DNA of 64,000 nt from Symbiodinium natans (lineage: Eukaryota; Sar; Dinophyceae; Suessiales; Symbiodiniaceae): contig CAJNDS010000578.1 in NCBI GenBank assembly GCA_905221605.1, positions 46,230 through 110,229 on the forward strand, written 5' to 3'. Each line of letters opens with the position of its first letter. Position 1 is the first letter of the stretch. Below, one piece after another: positions 1 through 12,400 of this stretch. The translations under genes and the position numbers were made by a program. Below the pieces are notes generated by a model. It saw only the letters and a list, made by a program, of their open reading frames with translations, did no database searches and was not told where the DNA came from.

Positions 1-989
1 TTGCATCAAGTTGCATCTGCGTAAGGACAACCATAACTGCAGGCGAAGGGTCAATTTGCAGCGCCGATGTTGGGGTGACGGACCTCGAGCTTCCAAGTGT
101 TCAGACGTGCTAAGGGGCCTACAGAATTTGCCGTGTTCAGGGGTGGAGGCGGTGGCTTTGCTCAGCCCCTTTCATGTTGCAACCTGTTGCCACATGACCC
201 CTCGGTGACCCTCAACTCAACCCAACTCGGGTCCATATTACGACCGTGCTTGCGCATCAGTGGCTGAGCATGAACTCCCACTGCAGGTGGTTTACTTAAA
301 TGAAAACTGAGTGGAGAGAAACTCTCCGAGAAAGAGCGCACGCGGAAGCGAGTGGAGCACTTTTCAGTCGAGCAGCTTTAGCCCGCCCAGGGTCACGGCG
401 AACGAGCCTGTTGTTGGTGAGTAGGAACTTTAGGCACACGTGCTATCCGGGCTACGTGTGGCTAATTCACTACTTACACTCATATTGTAATATGACCCTT
501 ACACACTTCTTAGCCAGGCTCTGCGTGAGTGGGAACCAGAAAGCCAAGAAGACTTTACGCACGCTTCCAATTCCAAACATGCCGGGCCCTTGCGCCCCAG
601 CTTGCAACGGATCTCTAGGTTCAGGCTTTTGCAGTGGTCACATGACGTCACATGGTTCTTCATGTTGCCTATTCGTGCGTTCACGTCTTGGTTGGCACGT
701 GGGTTCTGACTACCCTGAAACTGATAGCAGCGAGGACAGACTCTACTTGCAGCTGAAGCATGCCTTCCTCCCAAAGAATTTGCCAAGAAGGGCTTTGTCC
801 ATGCAAGGTTCCTTCCTTTTTTGACATTTGAATCCGCCGACCCCCTTTGTCGGCGTCAAGAAGCTGGACTCGTACCTTTCCCGCTGGACCCGCTAGTGCC
901 CTTCCCCATGGACCCGCGCGGCTTGCTTCCTACCTGGATCACGCGTATTGTAACCCACCTCCATACTCCAACGTGTTGTGACCCATTTT
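1..989. other. no gene recognised
   Basis: Mixed-composition DNA. Open frames exist on both strands (for example 300-824 on +), but none shows a recognisable domain, and opposite-strand frames of similar length overlap them. I see no RNA gene or clear promoter. Confidence 0.6.
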
Positions 990-1420
990 CCCTACCCGCC
1001 CCCGCCCTCCCCGCCCGCCCTTGCCCTTCTCTTCGCGGCCCCTTCCCCGCCCCCCCAACCCCAACCCCCCCACCCCCCTACCTTCCCCTACCCCCCCCCC
1101 CCCCCCCCTCAACCCCCTTCTCCCCCCCCCCCCCCCCCCCCCCTCCCCACCCCCTTCCCTCCCCCCCCTTCCCACCCCCTGCCCCGCCCTACCCTTTTCC
1201 CTACCCCCGTCCCCTACCCCGCCTGCCTAGCCGGCCGCCCCAAAAACAACCGAATTTGTTGTTTCGCTGCCCCCCACACCCCCCCCCAACCCCCGACCCC
1301 CCCCCCTACCCCCCCTCCCTACCCCCTTCCCTGTTTAGTAACCCCCAGAAAAAGAAACAACCGAACTTGTCCCCCACCCCCCTACCTGCCCCTACCCCCC
1401 CCCCCTCAACCGGCTAGCGG
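990..1420. repeat. C-rich polypyrimidine block
   Basis: About 430 bases of almost pure C with scattered T and A on the + strand, including uninterrupted C runs near 1090-1110 and 1124-1143. The overlapping frames translate only to Pro/Leu/Ser strings on + and Gly/Arg strings on -, so they are compositional artefacts. The complementary strand could form G-quadruplexes and this strand i-motifs. Confidence 0.9.
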
Positions 1421-1683
1421 CTATCAATCATACTTCATCCGCAGCGCTTACCTCGGGGGTCGGCGGCAGCGGCGTCAGCCTTTAAATCGGGCAGCGCGAG
1501 GTCCCCAAAGGACCGAGCAAATGCGGACCTTTTAGCCCGGGTCGTCCCGGGAATAGCCTTGCTGGCCTCTGGCCTTCTGCGAAGCAGAATTAGGCCGGAC
1601 GCCAGTGCCGCCGACCCCCGCGTGCCGCCGGTGAACGGTTTTTTTTTCGTGGTTTTTTGCGTCGCCACGGAGGCCCCCAGAGG

Positions 1684-1793
1684 GCGCGCATCATGAGCAT
1701 CAGCGGGTCCAGCCCGGGACCCCCAGGCGCGCATCAGGAGCATCAGCGGCTCCCGGGGCGGGATACCGGGGGGCGCATCAGGAGCATGACGCC
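1684..1793. repeat. three-copy tandem repeat, period about 44 bp
   Basis: Three copies of a unit starting GCGCATCAKGAGCAT begin near 1685, 1728 and 1773, separated by GC-rich spacers. It sits directly upstream of two other tandem families. Confidence 0.75.
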
Positions 1794-1837
1794 CCCCAAA
1801 GGGCGGGCATAAGCGACGTGTCTAAGGTCGGGGCTAG

Positions 1838-2011
1838 GAAAAAGGGAGTTTAGGGGCCTTATAAAGTGCTTAGAAACTTTAAGGGAGTCTAGGAGCCTCA
1901 AACGCTTAGAGATTTGAAGGGAGTTTAGGGGCCTGAAAATGCTTAGAAACTTTAAGGGAGTTGAGGAGCCTCCAACGCTTAGAGATTTTAAGGGAGTTTA
2001 GGGGCCTCAAA
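1838..2011. repeat. imperfect tandem repeat, period about 36 bp
   Basis: About five units built on AAGGGAGTTTAGGGGCCT followed by a CTTAGAAACTTT or CTTAGAGATTTT block. Odd and even copies alternate slightly in sequence, suggesting a higher-order dimer. No coding potential is seen. Confidence 0.85.
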
Positions 2012-2066
2012 CTGCTCGCCCCGCGCTTCTGCCTGCGCTGCCCGCCCATGGGCGCAGCCCCTTAAT

Positions 2067-2132
2067 AAACACTATGAAACACTATGAAACGCTATGAAAC
2101 GCTATGAAACAGTATGAAACATTATGAAACAC
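2067..2132. repeat. 10-bp tandem repeat, 7 copies
   Basis: Seven head-to-tail copies of AAACACTATG with single-base variants (ACT, GCT, AGT and ATT before ATG). The period is exactly 10 bp. Confidence 0.95.
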
Positions 2133-3595
2133 GCAGCATGGAAGCTTCGCAAGCCAATGGCAGGTCGGCTACCTCCTGTGCATGAGCTTGCTAAGCTGGC
2201 TCATTTCGGCAATTTCGGGCCTCGCGATTGTCAAAAGAATTGCAGATGCCGGCTTCTGAACAACGCCCATGACCATGCACAGGCGCCCGTGTTTGCCTGC
2301 CCCGCCGACCAACTTACGTTCAAATTAACGGAAGGTTAAATTGATCGCGTTCGACGCAGGTGAAACGCACGCGAAGAGCCGCGGGTACACGGATGCTTCC
2401 CGGATGCTGTTCCTCCAGCGGTGATTGCAGCTTGGACGGAAGTCGTACTTCTACCACATTGTGGCGTCCCGACTTCTTGGGGCCTCGAAACATCCCAAAC
2501 TACATGCTTTCGGCTTCGCGGATGTTGTCGAATCGCGCGCTCGCCTAGGCCCTGTGCACATCTCGTGGTGTTTATGGGTAGAAATCGTGCTCCCCGCCTA
2601 GGTCGTTTTCGTGGCTTGCAAAGGGCTCGCCAAATGCGAAACTGGCCGTGATTTTGAGCGTTGGAAGTTGCAAATCGCGCTCCCGCCTAGGGGCCATGCG
2701 CACGTCGCCATCCTCGCAACCGTCGTCGCTTTTGGACATCCCTCTGGTGGCTCGTCGACTTTCGTATAGAATACAAACGTAGTACGCCGAGGACGTCCAG
2801 AGCTCAAAGGTAGTACGCGGACGTCGGGAGCTGCAGCGGTACCGAAGTTGCTCTTCCCTGCCGCCATGAAGCGTGCTCTCTGTCCGTCCAGTGGCATCTA
2901 AGCTCCTGTTCTTTCGTGGTCCATGACTCGCTTCGTGTGCGAATGTGGTCTCCTCACTGTTTGGGGTCTACGATGGCATACTTTGGATCTGCAAGATGGT
3001 CCACACATCTGTCAGAATGGAATCTTCAAAACGGACGAGAGAGAAGCATTCCCAGACAAAAGCTGTGTCCCTGAAAGCGCGCAACTTTCACTCATTGAAG
3101 CAACGATGCTGCCGAAACATCCCGAAACTGAAGGCACCGACAGAATCCCACATTGCATCCCTGAACCGACGCTGTGGGGGCCTTGGTGCACCACGAGCAA
3201 GAAAAGCGGAAATGGAAAGCGGCCTCCGCTAAACAGCTGCCTCAGCTAGGCCGTCGACCGTAGGTTGATGAAGTTTTTGGGGGTGCGTTCGATGTGTACT
3301 TCTTGTTAATGGCAGGAGTGTGAGACGAGAAGGGCAGTGTGTGGCAACGGACTCTTTTAGATCAGCGTCAGCACTCCAAGCATTGAAGACATGTATTGCA
3401 CGTAGTGCAAGTTACACACTCGCCTTCGTTCTAATGAAATCTCTTGAAAATAACCCCCCAACACAAACAAGTCCCCCCTCCAACAATGACTCTTTCCGCA
3501 GCTCCAAGCGTCTTGTTGACCATCACCGTCGCGATGGACCTCTCTTCCGGGGAAGCGTGGTGAAAGAGTGGGAAAGTGGGAGAAGAGTGGGGGAG

Positions 3596-3597
<2 letters not shown>
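2133..3597. other. no gene recognised
   Basis: Unique-looking DNA without a recognised gene. Short frames are present on both strands, but none has a family motif or clear codon bias. Confidence 0.55.
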
Positions 3598-3641
<44 letters not shown>

Positions 3642-3722
3642 GAGTGCGAGAGCGAGAGCGAGAGAGACAAAGGGAGAAAGAGGCAGAGAAAGAGAACGAG
3701 AGAGAGAGAGAGAGACAGAAGT
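3598..3722. repeat. (GA)n microsatellite
   Basis: Imperfect GA array interrupted by GC, GT and AA dinucleotides. The Arg-Glu strings on + and Leu-Ser strings on - are artefacts of it. Confidence 0.95.
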
Positions 3723-6237
3723 AGAGAGAGCCCCCCCTGAGAGCTGTCTCGCATGTTCTTTTCCCAAAGGCCCCCCAAACACTGTACGTTGCATTGTGTT
3801 CTGTACATTACATTGGCATGGAAACGCTTCTACAGTGTTTGGATCGAGGACAGGTACAGCAAGCCACAGCTCATAGCCTTTAGCTCTTCTCATGCCTCCT
3901 GGCTGCTCCCGACCACAGATTGGTGTCTGACTGGCCGAGAAGGCAAAAATTAGAGTTCCTCGGAGAACCCTGAAGAAGAGAAAACAAACGCAAATACAAC
4001 GCACGCACGACGCACTCAGAGCATCAGAGCATCAGAACATCCGACTAAACATCTGACAATTCCAAACTTGTCGAAGGGCCATGCGACGCCCAGAGGTTTG
4101 GGGAGTTCTCTCAGGTCACAAAATCTTCCCGTGTCTTCCCCCTGCTCCAAAGTCCCTGACATTGGACACTTCTGTTACCATAAGCTGTCAACCCCTGCCG
4201 TCTACAGAAGATCACAAGTCCGTGTCAGTCGATGTACTTAGCCAGCCTAACCCAAATTGTAAGGGGTCTACAGGGCCAAAGAACCCCAAGGGGCCCCAAG
4301 TTAGGTCCCAATGGGAAGTTTAAGGGGAAGTTCCTGTCAAGGCACGTTACAATCCAGGCAATGACGACCAGTGGGACGAGCCTTCCAGCATGGGTGTCCA
4401 GGGGGAGCAGTATCTAGTACACGTGTTTTTGTATCTAGACCTGGACAAGAACTATAGCTAGATGCATGCGCAGCGTGCACTCACCAGCAATGGCTGAAGA
4501 CAATTTTGAGCTTACTCAGCATACTCAGAATTTGGCTCTGGCTGCAATTAGTACTTCTGGACCTTGAACCCCTGAATCCCTAAACCCTTACACCTTCAAC
4601 CGGAAGTCTCCACACCCTGTGGTGCGCCACCGTTTCGCTTGTCACCAAGAAGCAGCTGCTTGCCCAGGCTTTGCTGCTCTGCTGCTTCCTCGTGGGGAAT
4701 GATACGTTGACGTTGAACGCCTTACTACAGCAACTCAATGCCTTTCTGTAGTTCCTCCGGGTTGCCTTGACCAACACAGCTGGGGAGGTGGCTGGTGATT
4801 GGGCATTTGTTGGTTGCTGCTGCTCGTGACTGCTAGTGAGTGAGTGCACTGCAACTCCTGCAACAGAAACCGGTGGTTCCGAAATGCAAGTCTAGGTCAG
4901 ATGGATCATGTTGAAATCTGCTTGCCTTTCAGCTACGAAAGGGAGGGTGCCCAAGTGTTTTTCGGTCCATTTCCTGGTTTCGGCCGGGGCCCAATGTTGA
5001 AAAGAGAAAACTTGCAGGGGGAGGGGAGGCTGCAGCGGGCTGCATTCTTTCGGTTCCGATCAAACCCACCATAGCTAGGACCTTCGAATTTCCTGACAAA
5101 AGATTCGACGAGTGTTACTTGACTCTTAACCTTCATGAGACAATCTTCGGATTTGGATTGCCAGCCTCGCTAAACAACCACTCTCTCATACGAAGCATCG
5201 TCTGCTGCTAGTCGCCCCACTGCCAAAAATAGACTTTACCTGCACAGACCTGCCAAGACATTAGGAGCTTCTGCGGGGCGCGATTCCTTGCAAGCTGCTT
5301 TACAGGACTAGCACGTAGTACCCCACATACTGCTACGTCCCTCAGTGAGCTGCTGTGGTTTCGGGGGACTTCATCCAAGCTGGGCCATGTGTAAAAGGTG
5401 CACTTGAAGGTGCACATGAAATACAAGAATCGGAACCTCCAAAGCACGCCACAAAGCACTCCACACTTCAACGCGTGCTCCTCGTGCGGTTCACCTTGCG
5501 GCTCTGATTTCTCCTGCGCACTTGGTCTGCACTGTCACTCCCCGGTTGCCACTCGGTGGCGACCACACTTCTGTTGCTGGCTTCATCTGGTTTCATACAT
5601 ATTCTGTACAGCCCCAAGTTGCAACTGGAGCAAGCCTGAAGCACGTGCGGTGTGAGAAACCTCAGAAGTGCAAAAATGCTGCGCTGCAGCTAGAGGTAGG
5701 TGCTTGAAGAACGGGGGGCCTGCCAGTATCCTGAACAAAAACACCAGACATGCACAACTACCAGGATTTGACTTCGGAGGTTATGGGCTTAAGAGCACGG
5801 TTGAAGATTGAATGAAACACCTTATGCACCAAAACGTGCCGCGCCGATTCAAATGCGAGAGCTTGCCTGTCCCTTGTCCAACTGCACACAGCCCCTTAGA
5901 CCGGAAGTCATCCGCGGATAAGCGCTTGATGATAAAGGGTGGGGGGGGCTGAAGGAGCAAGGACGCACCACCGGTCGACATACTGCAGGCCGCCACGGCA
6001 GGCCCCGCCCCCCTCCCCCCCCCAAAAAAAAAAAAAAAACCGAACAAAACCTTCTGGCAATATCCGAACCCTCTTGCTGAGCCCCCTTGAGCCCCCCTTG
6101 GCCGGGCCTGCTGCTCCAAGTCTTTCATCATGCCGAGGCTGGGTTCTGGGGAGCATGGGGGAGGGCGGTCTGACACTTTTACGAAACTAAGACGTGGACA
6201 CGTTGCAAAGTCAACATATGCGAACTCCTTGAGAGGT
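3723..6237. other. no gene recognised; short telomere-like patch
   Basis: No protein family or RNA gene recognised. Near 4567-4590 there is a degenerate run of CCCTAAA-like words, similar to the better interstitial telomere-like repeats at 30.6 and 38.6 kb. Near 6010-6039 a C run passes directly into an A run of about 16. Confidence 0.5.
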
Positions 6238-6257
6238 CCCCCCCCCCCCCCCCCCCC
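6238..6257 (+). repeat. poly-C run (20 C)
   Basis: Uninterrupted C homopolymer on +, one of a series of long C runs in this window, nearly all in the same orientation. Confidence 0.95.
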
Positions 6258-9200
6258 AACGGTATTCCGGCCAGCCGGTCCCGGTCACTCTACCCCGTGG
6301 CAGACCGACTATGATGACATAGTGTGTCATGTCATGCAGAATTTTGTCATGACGGCTCTGCCGAAAACAGAATTGCTCCAACACACCAGATTTCAGAGGC
6401 AAAGCAAACAACACTTCATGCGCTGAGCTTGCTCTCCAACAAAAAGAGTCCTATAGAGTGGACGGTAGAAGGATGCTATGAGCTTCTAGAAAACATTTTC
6501 GACAGCTAAGCTTGTGCAGCCCAAAAGACCCAGAGCTGGAGGCCTTCTTCCAGCACGCCCAGAACGGAACCCGCCGCAGGAGGTCCGCAGCCACACTTGC
6601 ACAAGTCACACGGCTGCAGCAATCTGCAATGTGCCACTTCAATGATTCAATGCAAGACTTTTTGAAGAGGTGGCGCTTCGCTGGCCTCGCTGGTGACTCG
6701 ATTGGTGTGAGTGGCTTAACCTCTTTAGCCGCGGGCTTGGAAACAACGTGTGACCAAGATCCCTCGAGCCCTCGGCCCACCAATGACAAACACATCCCAA
6801 ACGCAAGCGCTTTGCCTCTGCAAGAATACCAAGATTTTCTGCAGACGAGTGGACGAGCTGACAAGATATACTGTACATGCGTTGTGCTCTCACCTGTGCC
6901 GCTGACACGTGCCGTAGAACAAGTCATTGCAGAATGATGGGTCAAAATCTGTCCACCATGCCTTATTCTTGAAGGCTGTTTGGGGCCCCTACTGTGTGAC
7001 TGCCGATGCTATATGGGCATGTTCTAGGCGACTCTACAATGTGCCAGCGGGCAAACTCAACACTGGACTCAACTGCAGCGTGAGGTTATGTACGCTGCGA
7101 GGCTCCAAATTGTACTGCACATGGCAGAGGTGAGGCTCACGGAAACCTCCGACATGTCAGTAAAGAAAGGGACCTGCGCCAGGATGAGGAGCCCAAGCCC
7201 AGCATGCCCTGAAACATCCCGCATCTAAAGCGGAATTCTTGATGAGGCGCGGCTCCCCATCCAGGTCTCGCCTTGAACTAAACAATTCTTGGCCGCAGAG
7301 CGTCGAGGTGTCAGGGCACCCAGACAAACAGGGCGCTGACCAACAGTGGCGAAACGTTCTCGAGCTTAGGCTATTCTTGTTGCATCGCCAGGGGTGGGCA
7401 GCCTTCGGACTTCACAGTACGTCAAGTAGGCCCCTTGAGGGCCATTTGGGGGATGCCCTGGTCACGTGAGCAAGGGCACAGTGGGCCAATTCCTCCAATC
7501 ACGCTTCAGACAGCTTTGCAGAGTTGCAAGCGACTCGTTGAGCCAAGCTCAAGCTGCTTTTGCATTGGATCAAGCTTGTTCATAACATAGTACGACACGA
7601 CTTTTACCATGCATGATTTGTGTATCTCTACGCATATCAATATGTTGCATACACTGCCCCAGGAATGGTGGTACTAGTTGGCAAGTTGGTCCCACCAACT
7701 TCGTCCTTAAAAATGGCCGGTGCTTCGCAACTTTTGCCTCATTTCCACGATTCTCGTGAACACCTCTCGCAAGCCGAGAAATTGGCGGAACAATTTGGTC
7801 CAGCATTCCTTTTCCGCGGCGAGGCTCAAAGAAAGTTGACAGGGCCAATATACCCAACGGTCGTGATCACTTCCATGTAATGTTTTGTGTCGTTGGTGTA
7901 GCGTTATGTGGCGTGATGGGGCGTGGGCGTGCGGCGGGCGGGCGGAAGCGGAGCGCAGCCTAAACGAGAAACACAAGAACCCCCACGCAAGGTTGCCATG
8001 AAAGATTGCAACGAGACACACGCACTGCAAGGCGCATCATCCAGCAGGGGGCACTTCTTGGAAGGGTGCGCAAGGAATGCCTCTTGCCAATCTTGTGGAC
8101 CCACTGTGAAAACACGCCTGCACTATCACAGAGTTATGCACTCACTTGGAAGGAGACAGCCTGAAAAGAGACAAGAGAACGTCGTGACAGTGAGATAGGC
8201 AACGTGTAACAAGCGCGGTAGGCTTGCTTGTATGTCGTGGCTCCGCAACAACCAAATGGCTTGTTTCAGTTATCGTTTCCATAGTCTCAAACAACTCCAA
8301 GTCCTGCAAAAGCCTCCTCGAAGCAATCCGAGCCATGGTGACCAATCATTGCTACCAAAAACAGCCCTGACACATGTGGCGTTTGGAATTGTGCAAACTG
8401 GACAGTGGACGCCGGCAGTCCTCGTGTGGAAGTAGATGCGCTTGGTCTGCCAGGACAAAGGGATGACCCCGCGGTAGCTCATCCGCCTTGACAAGCACAA
8501 AAGCGTTCGGACGGCTGCCAGGTTCAGCTTTGCTTGCCTCTTCACACAACATAATACAAAAGTATGTTGGACGTGTCTGGAACAAAACGCGCCGTCACGA
8601 GCATTCGGGACAGTCGCGAACATGCCAAGCATGTTGGCATTTCGGCATTTTGCGGCCTCAAAAAGCATACTGCGCAGGGTTGGTTGCGTGTGCTGTCACA
8701 AGCGTTCATGTTGTTGTGAACGTGCATTAAGACCACTCATGAACCCTAAACAAACAATTCGTCTAATTAAGCGATCCTTTTGACAGGAGTTCTCCACAGC
8801 ACAATTCTTTCAAGAAATTGGGTTTTTTGCTCAGGAAACATGAGCACATTCAATAACCTTGAGAAAACTAGGCGTGTGACCTAGTGACCTGGTGGCAGAT
8901 CTTTCAACCTGACCTTCTCTCTTGGACCCTTGATGCTTGTCTCTTTGCTCTCGGTGTTTATTTGTCCTGAGTGTTACTTTCTATCTCCCGCGCTCTCTCT
9001 ATCTCTACATATTGCTTTCTACTCTCTGTAGATCTCTTAGTACATCTTTTTGTTTCGTTCCTTTGGCCAATCAGGAAGTGTATGTCTTTTGGGTAGTGCT
9101 GCTTTCCAGAGATCACTACCGTCTTGGCCTAAAAACGAGCTGGTGTCAATTCAAGCCTGAGTTGAAACTTCGGCCTCAGCAGGGGGGCGACGTCCTTTGA

Positions 9201-9459
9201 AATTTAAGAAAAGTGTTTCAGGGAGGGAGGGAGGTAGCTCACCTCCCAGAGAACCCAGCGCAAAAGGCGAAGCTGACCAAATGCGCGAACCTTTCCGTTC
9301 TCGCTCGGATCGCGCTAGTAGCCTCCACAAGCACGTATCCTGGCCCCAGCACCTTAGAACAAACTCTGTTGAGCACCGTTGCGATGTGCCCTTTTTTTCT
9401 CATCCTGGCTACAGTTCAACTGTGCTAATTGTTCCACCACCCTCAAGCTCTTTGTCAAT
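6258..9459. other. no gene recognised; one open frame and a dispersed repeat
   Basis: An open frame on + (about 6512-6937, 141 codons) has ordinary protein-like composition and an arginine patch, but it has no ATG start and no recognisable domain. It may be an exon or a decayed mobile-element frame. A 42-base segment at 7015-7056 recurs at 37,072-37,116. Nothing else could be assigned. Confidence 0.4.
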
Positions 9460-9486
9460 CCCCCCCCCCCCCCCCCCCCCCCCCCC
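9460..9486 (+). repeat. poly-C run (27 C)
   Basis: Uninterrupted C homopolymer followed by GCCCACCCCGCCACA and an A run. The GCC-purine-C boundary after the run resembles those at 19.7 and 31.5 kb. Confidence 0.95.
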
Positions 9487-12400
9487 GCCCACCCCGCCAC
9501 AAAAAAAGCACAGCAAATCTTGCAGCGCGCCTGATTCCCTCCTTCTCGTCTGGCATAAGGCCGAATCTCCTTGCCAGCGCCTGGCAGGATAAAATAGATT
9601 GAAACAGGGCCCATGAGCCAAGTTTCCTTTGATCACTGAGCTGGTCAAAGTTGTCTCAAGATGCATTTGTTTTTGAGGACATCAGGATGCCTCCCTGCAG
9701 GGAAAGATTGCTGGGGCTCCTCAAAGTGTGTTGACGCTCTCATTTCTTCAGAGCGAGGCAGGATACGAGATCGGCCTCGTACTTCGCATCCTCGTATTCG
9801 ATACGGAGAACCTGTCCCAAGCAGCCAATGCTGCTTGCAAATGGGCTAACAAGAAGTTGCTAAAGGAGACCTACAGCAGGAATTCTTATACACATTATAC
9901 CTATCTGGTGGTCTTGCGCATTTGCGATCTGGGACTTCTCAAAATCCCCAAGCCCTGAGCGCCCAGTCCTGCAAAGTGGGGACCCGAGAATTGGAGGTCA
10001 AGTTGAGGTCCTTACAACAGGGGCCTTCCCCTACTTTGGAGTTTCCAATGTTTCCAGAAGTAAGGGTCCTTGGCGGAAACTGCTGAACAGCAAGGGGCCT
10101 TTGATGGGCCAGCGTAAGAGTCGACATCTTCAATGTTGATGTGAAATGCCTCACTTCGCAGAGGAAACATGCTTGGAGTCTTCGCACCCTTCTGCCTTCT
10201 CCTGCCTTCTTTTGCTGCTTGGACAGCTTGGTCTCATGCCGAGCGAATCTCGGCTGCGACATAGTCATCAAATGCCTCTGCATCTGGGTTGGAGCATTTT
10301 GGGGGGAGGAGCTTCAGCGCAGGTTTGCATGCAGAAAAGTCGGGTAATCGGGTCCCGCAGCAGGAGGCATCATGACACATGACATCCTGAAAGACTTACT
10401 TTGCCGGGAAAAAATAATGTTTTACCAAGATTCTACAATACTCTTGATCTCCCCAACTTTCTCTTGTTCACGTATAAAACTCTCGAGTTTTCAATCGGAG
10501 TCCTTCCACAAGTGTTGAAAACTCTCTCTCGCCTTTGGGCAAGGAGTCTGGGAAAGCTGTCAGCCTCTCCGGCACTGGGTGGGTCTCTGTTTGGATTCGG
10601 CCCACAGTTGAATATTCTAGGGGCACGGTTAAGCGGCTTGGGATTCCATTTTCGCATTGGGTGCTCGCAGGAATGTTAGAGCAACCTGCCAACAACCATC
10701 AAGGAAACAACCAATCAACACAATCAGGCTGAACCTGCACGAGCGCGACGAGCACGCACCATCGCCGTGAGTGAAGCACAGGCTGACATGCTAGTGCAAA
10801 CTAGCTTCAGGTTCGCGACCTTTTCCGAGAAACAAAAAGAGTCAAAGAGTGAACTTGTTAGCTCAGAAGTAACTGCTTTCCCCCGAGCAGGAGCAGGGCC
10901 CATCTGGAGGGCCTGCGCCGAAGCCAAGTGCGACAGGTCCTTGCGGAGTCCCCAGATCATTGCAGTAAAACTCTTGCTGCCGGAGGCAAGGTCTCCCTGG
11001 AAACTTGCTTCAATTCGTCTGTGAGCACACCACGGCACGATCAGTTGCTGGATCAGGTGCAGAACGCGTAGGTTAGCCATTGACTGGGTAGGGCCTGCTC
11101 TCTTTGCAACCGTTGCAAAAAACACACACGGAGGATACCCGCTTGTCACGCAAAAGAGTGTAGATCTGAAGAGCTCACAGCTGTCTCAACTTGCGATTCT
11201 GAGAATCCCGAGTTCAATCAACGCTTGGTGAAATCGGCAGTTTCCTGCTGGCTCCAGTCCACCATGACATCATTGAGCTTGATTTTCCTTGGGCAAGGCT
11301 GGTGCACAGGGGGTCGCCTTCCTTGTTCGGATAACTTGAAGACAGATGTTTTTGCATCGGAGACGGCTCGGCTGCGTCCTGTTGGCCTCTCGTTTGAGTT
11401 GCTTACTTCAGGATGGGCTCTTACCCCCCTACACTCATTTTTCCCTCGTATCCCCCAAAGCCTCGCTGACACTAGCATTGAGTGTACATGGTATAGGCCA
11501 AAAACGTCTCAACAATGGCCTGTTCTGAAGCAAGACTGACAGCTTTTCTGTCCAGGGCACTGGGCTTAGGAATAGTTTTTCTAATCAAACGGAACCCTTC
11601 TGCCGGGACCAATGAGGGTGAATGGGATTCTGTGAGCAAAGGGCAACCACTTGACTCCAACTTGCTCTCTCGTCTGTCGCTGCCGAGGGAACCACGCGAG
11701 ATGTTCATGGAAGAACTGACCTACAGCAATTCGAATGCCCAAACGAGGGGGGGGGTTGAAGCGGAGACTGGGGGTGGTCTTAGTTCCGTAAGCTCTGCAT
11801 TCAGGGGATGCGGAGGTTGCTGAAAACCCTCAAGCACGGGACTCAGTCCCTCAAGACACTCAGTACCCAAAGCATCCTCGACAGTGCCACAAACAACGCA
11901 CTCCCCTCACGCGGAATTGCTGTGCCCGTTCTGATTGCCATTTCAGGGGGTTCATGTCTTGGATCTGTAGTCTCAGGTCAGGGGTCTAGAGGAAAGACGA
12001 GAGCAACGCCCTTCTAGGGCACAATATCGTCTGTTGTGTGCCGTAGTACTTGAGATGTGCTCAACACCCTGAGTGGATTCTCCTTGTGGTCGTGGAAGTG
12101 CTTGCAAGTGCTTTGTTGTTTGCAAACGCGCCTGACGAAACACCCTCCTCGCCGAAGGTGTACGAGCGGCTGATTTCTGGCCTGCGGTGGTGGAGCCCGA
12201 CTTGACCGAGTCAGGTCGGCAGATAGACTGGCATCTTAAACTCGCGCTTCTCCATCACAAAAGCTTTCCAGGAATTGTGGAAGGATGCAAACTCCACCAC
12301 CGCCCAGAAAGAAGCCCAAAATATCACATGCAGCAAGGAATGAGGCTGTGCTTGCTGAGAGAAACTCAAATCCAGCTTCCCTGCCTGATGCAGTGCCGGC

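Noticed and set aside
821-1535. Long proline-rich frames on + and glycine-rich frame on -
   Set aside because: They only translate the C-rich block; frames are open in several phases at once and lack non-repetitive coding sequence.
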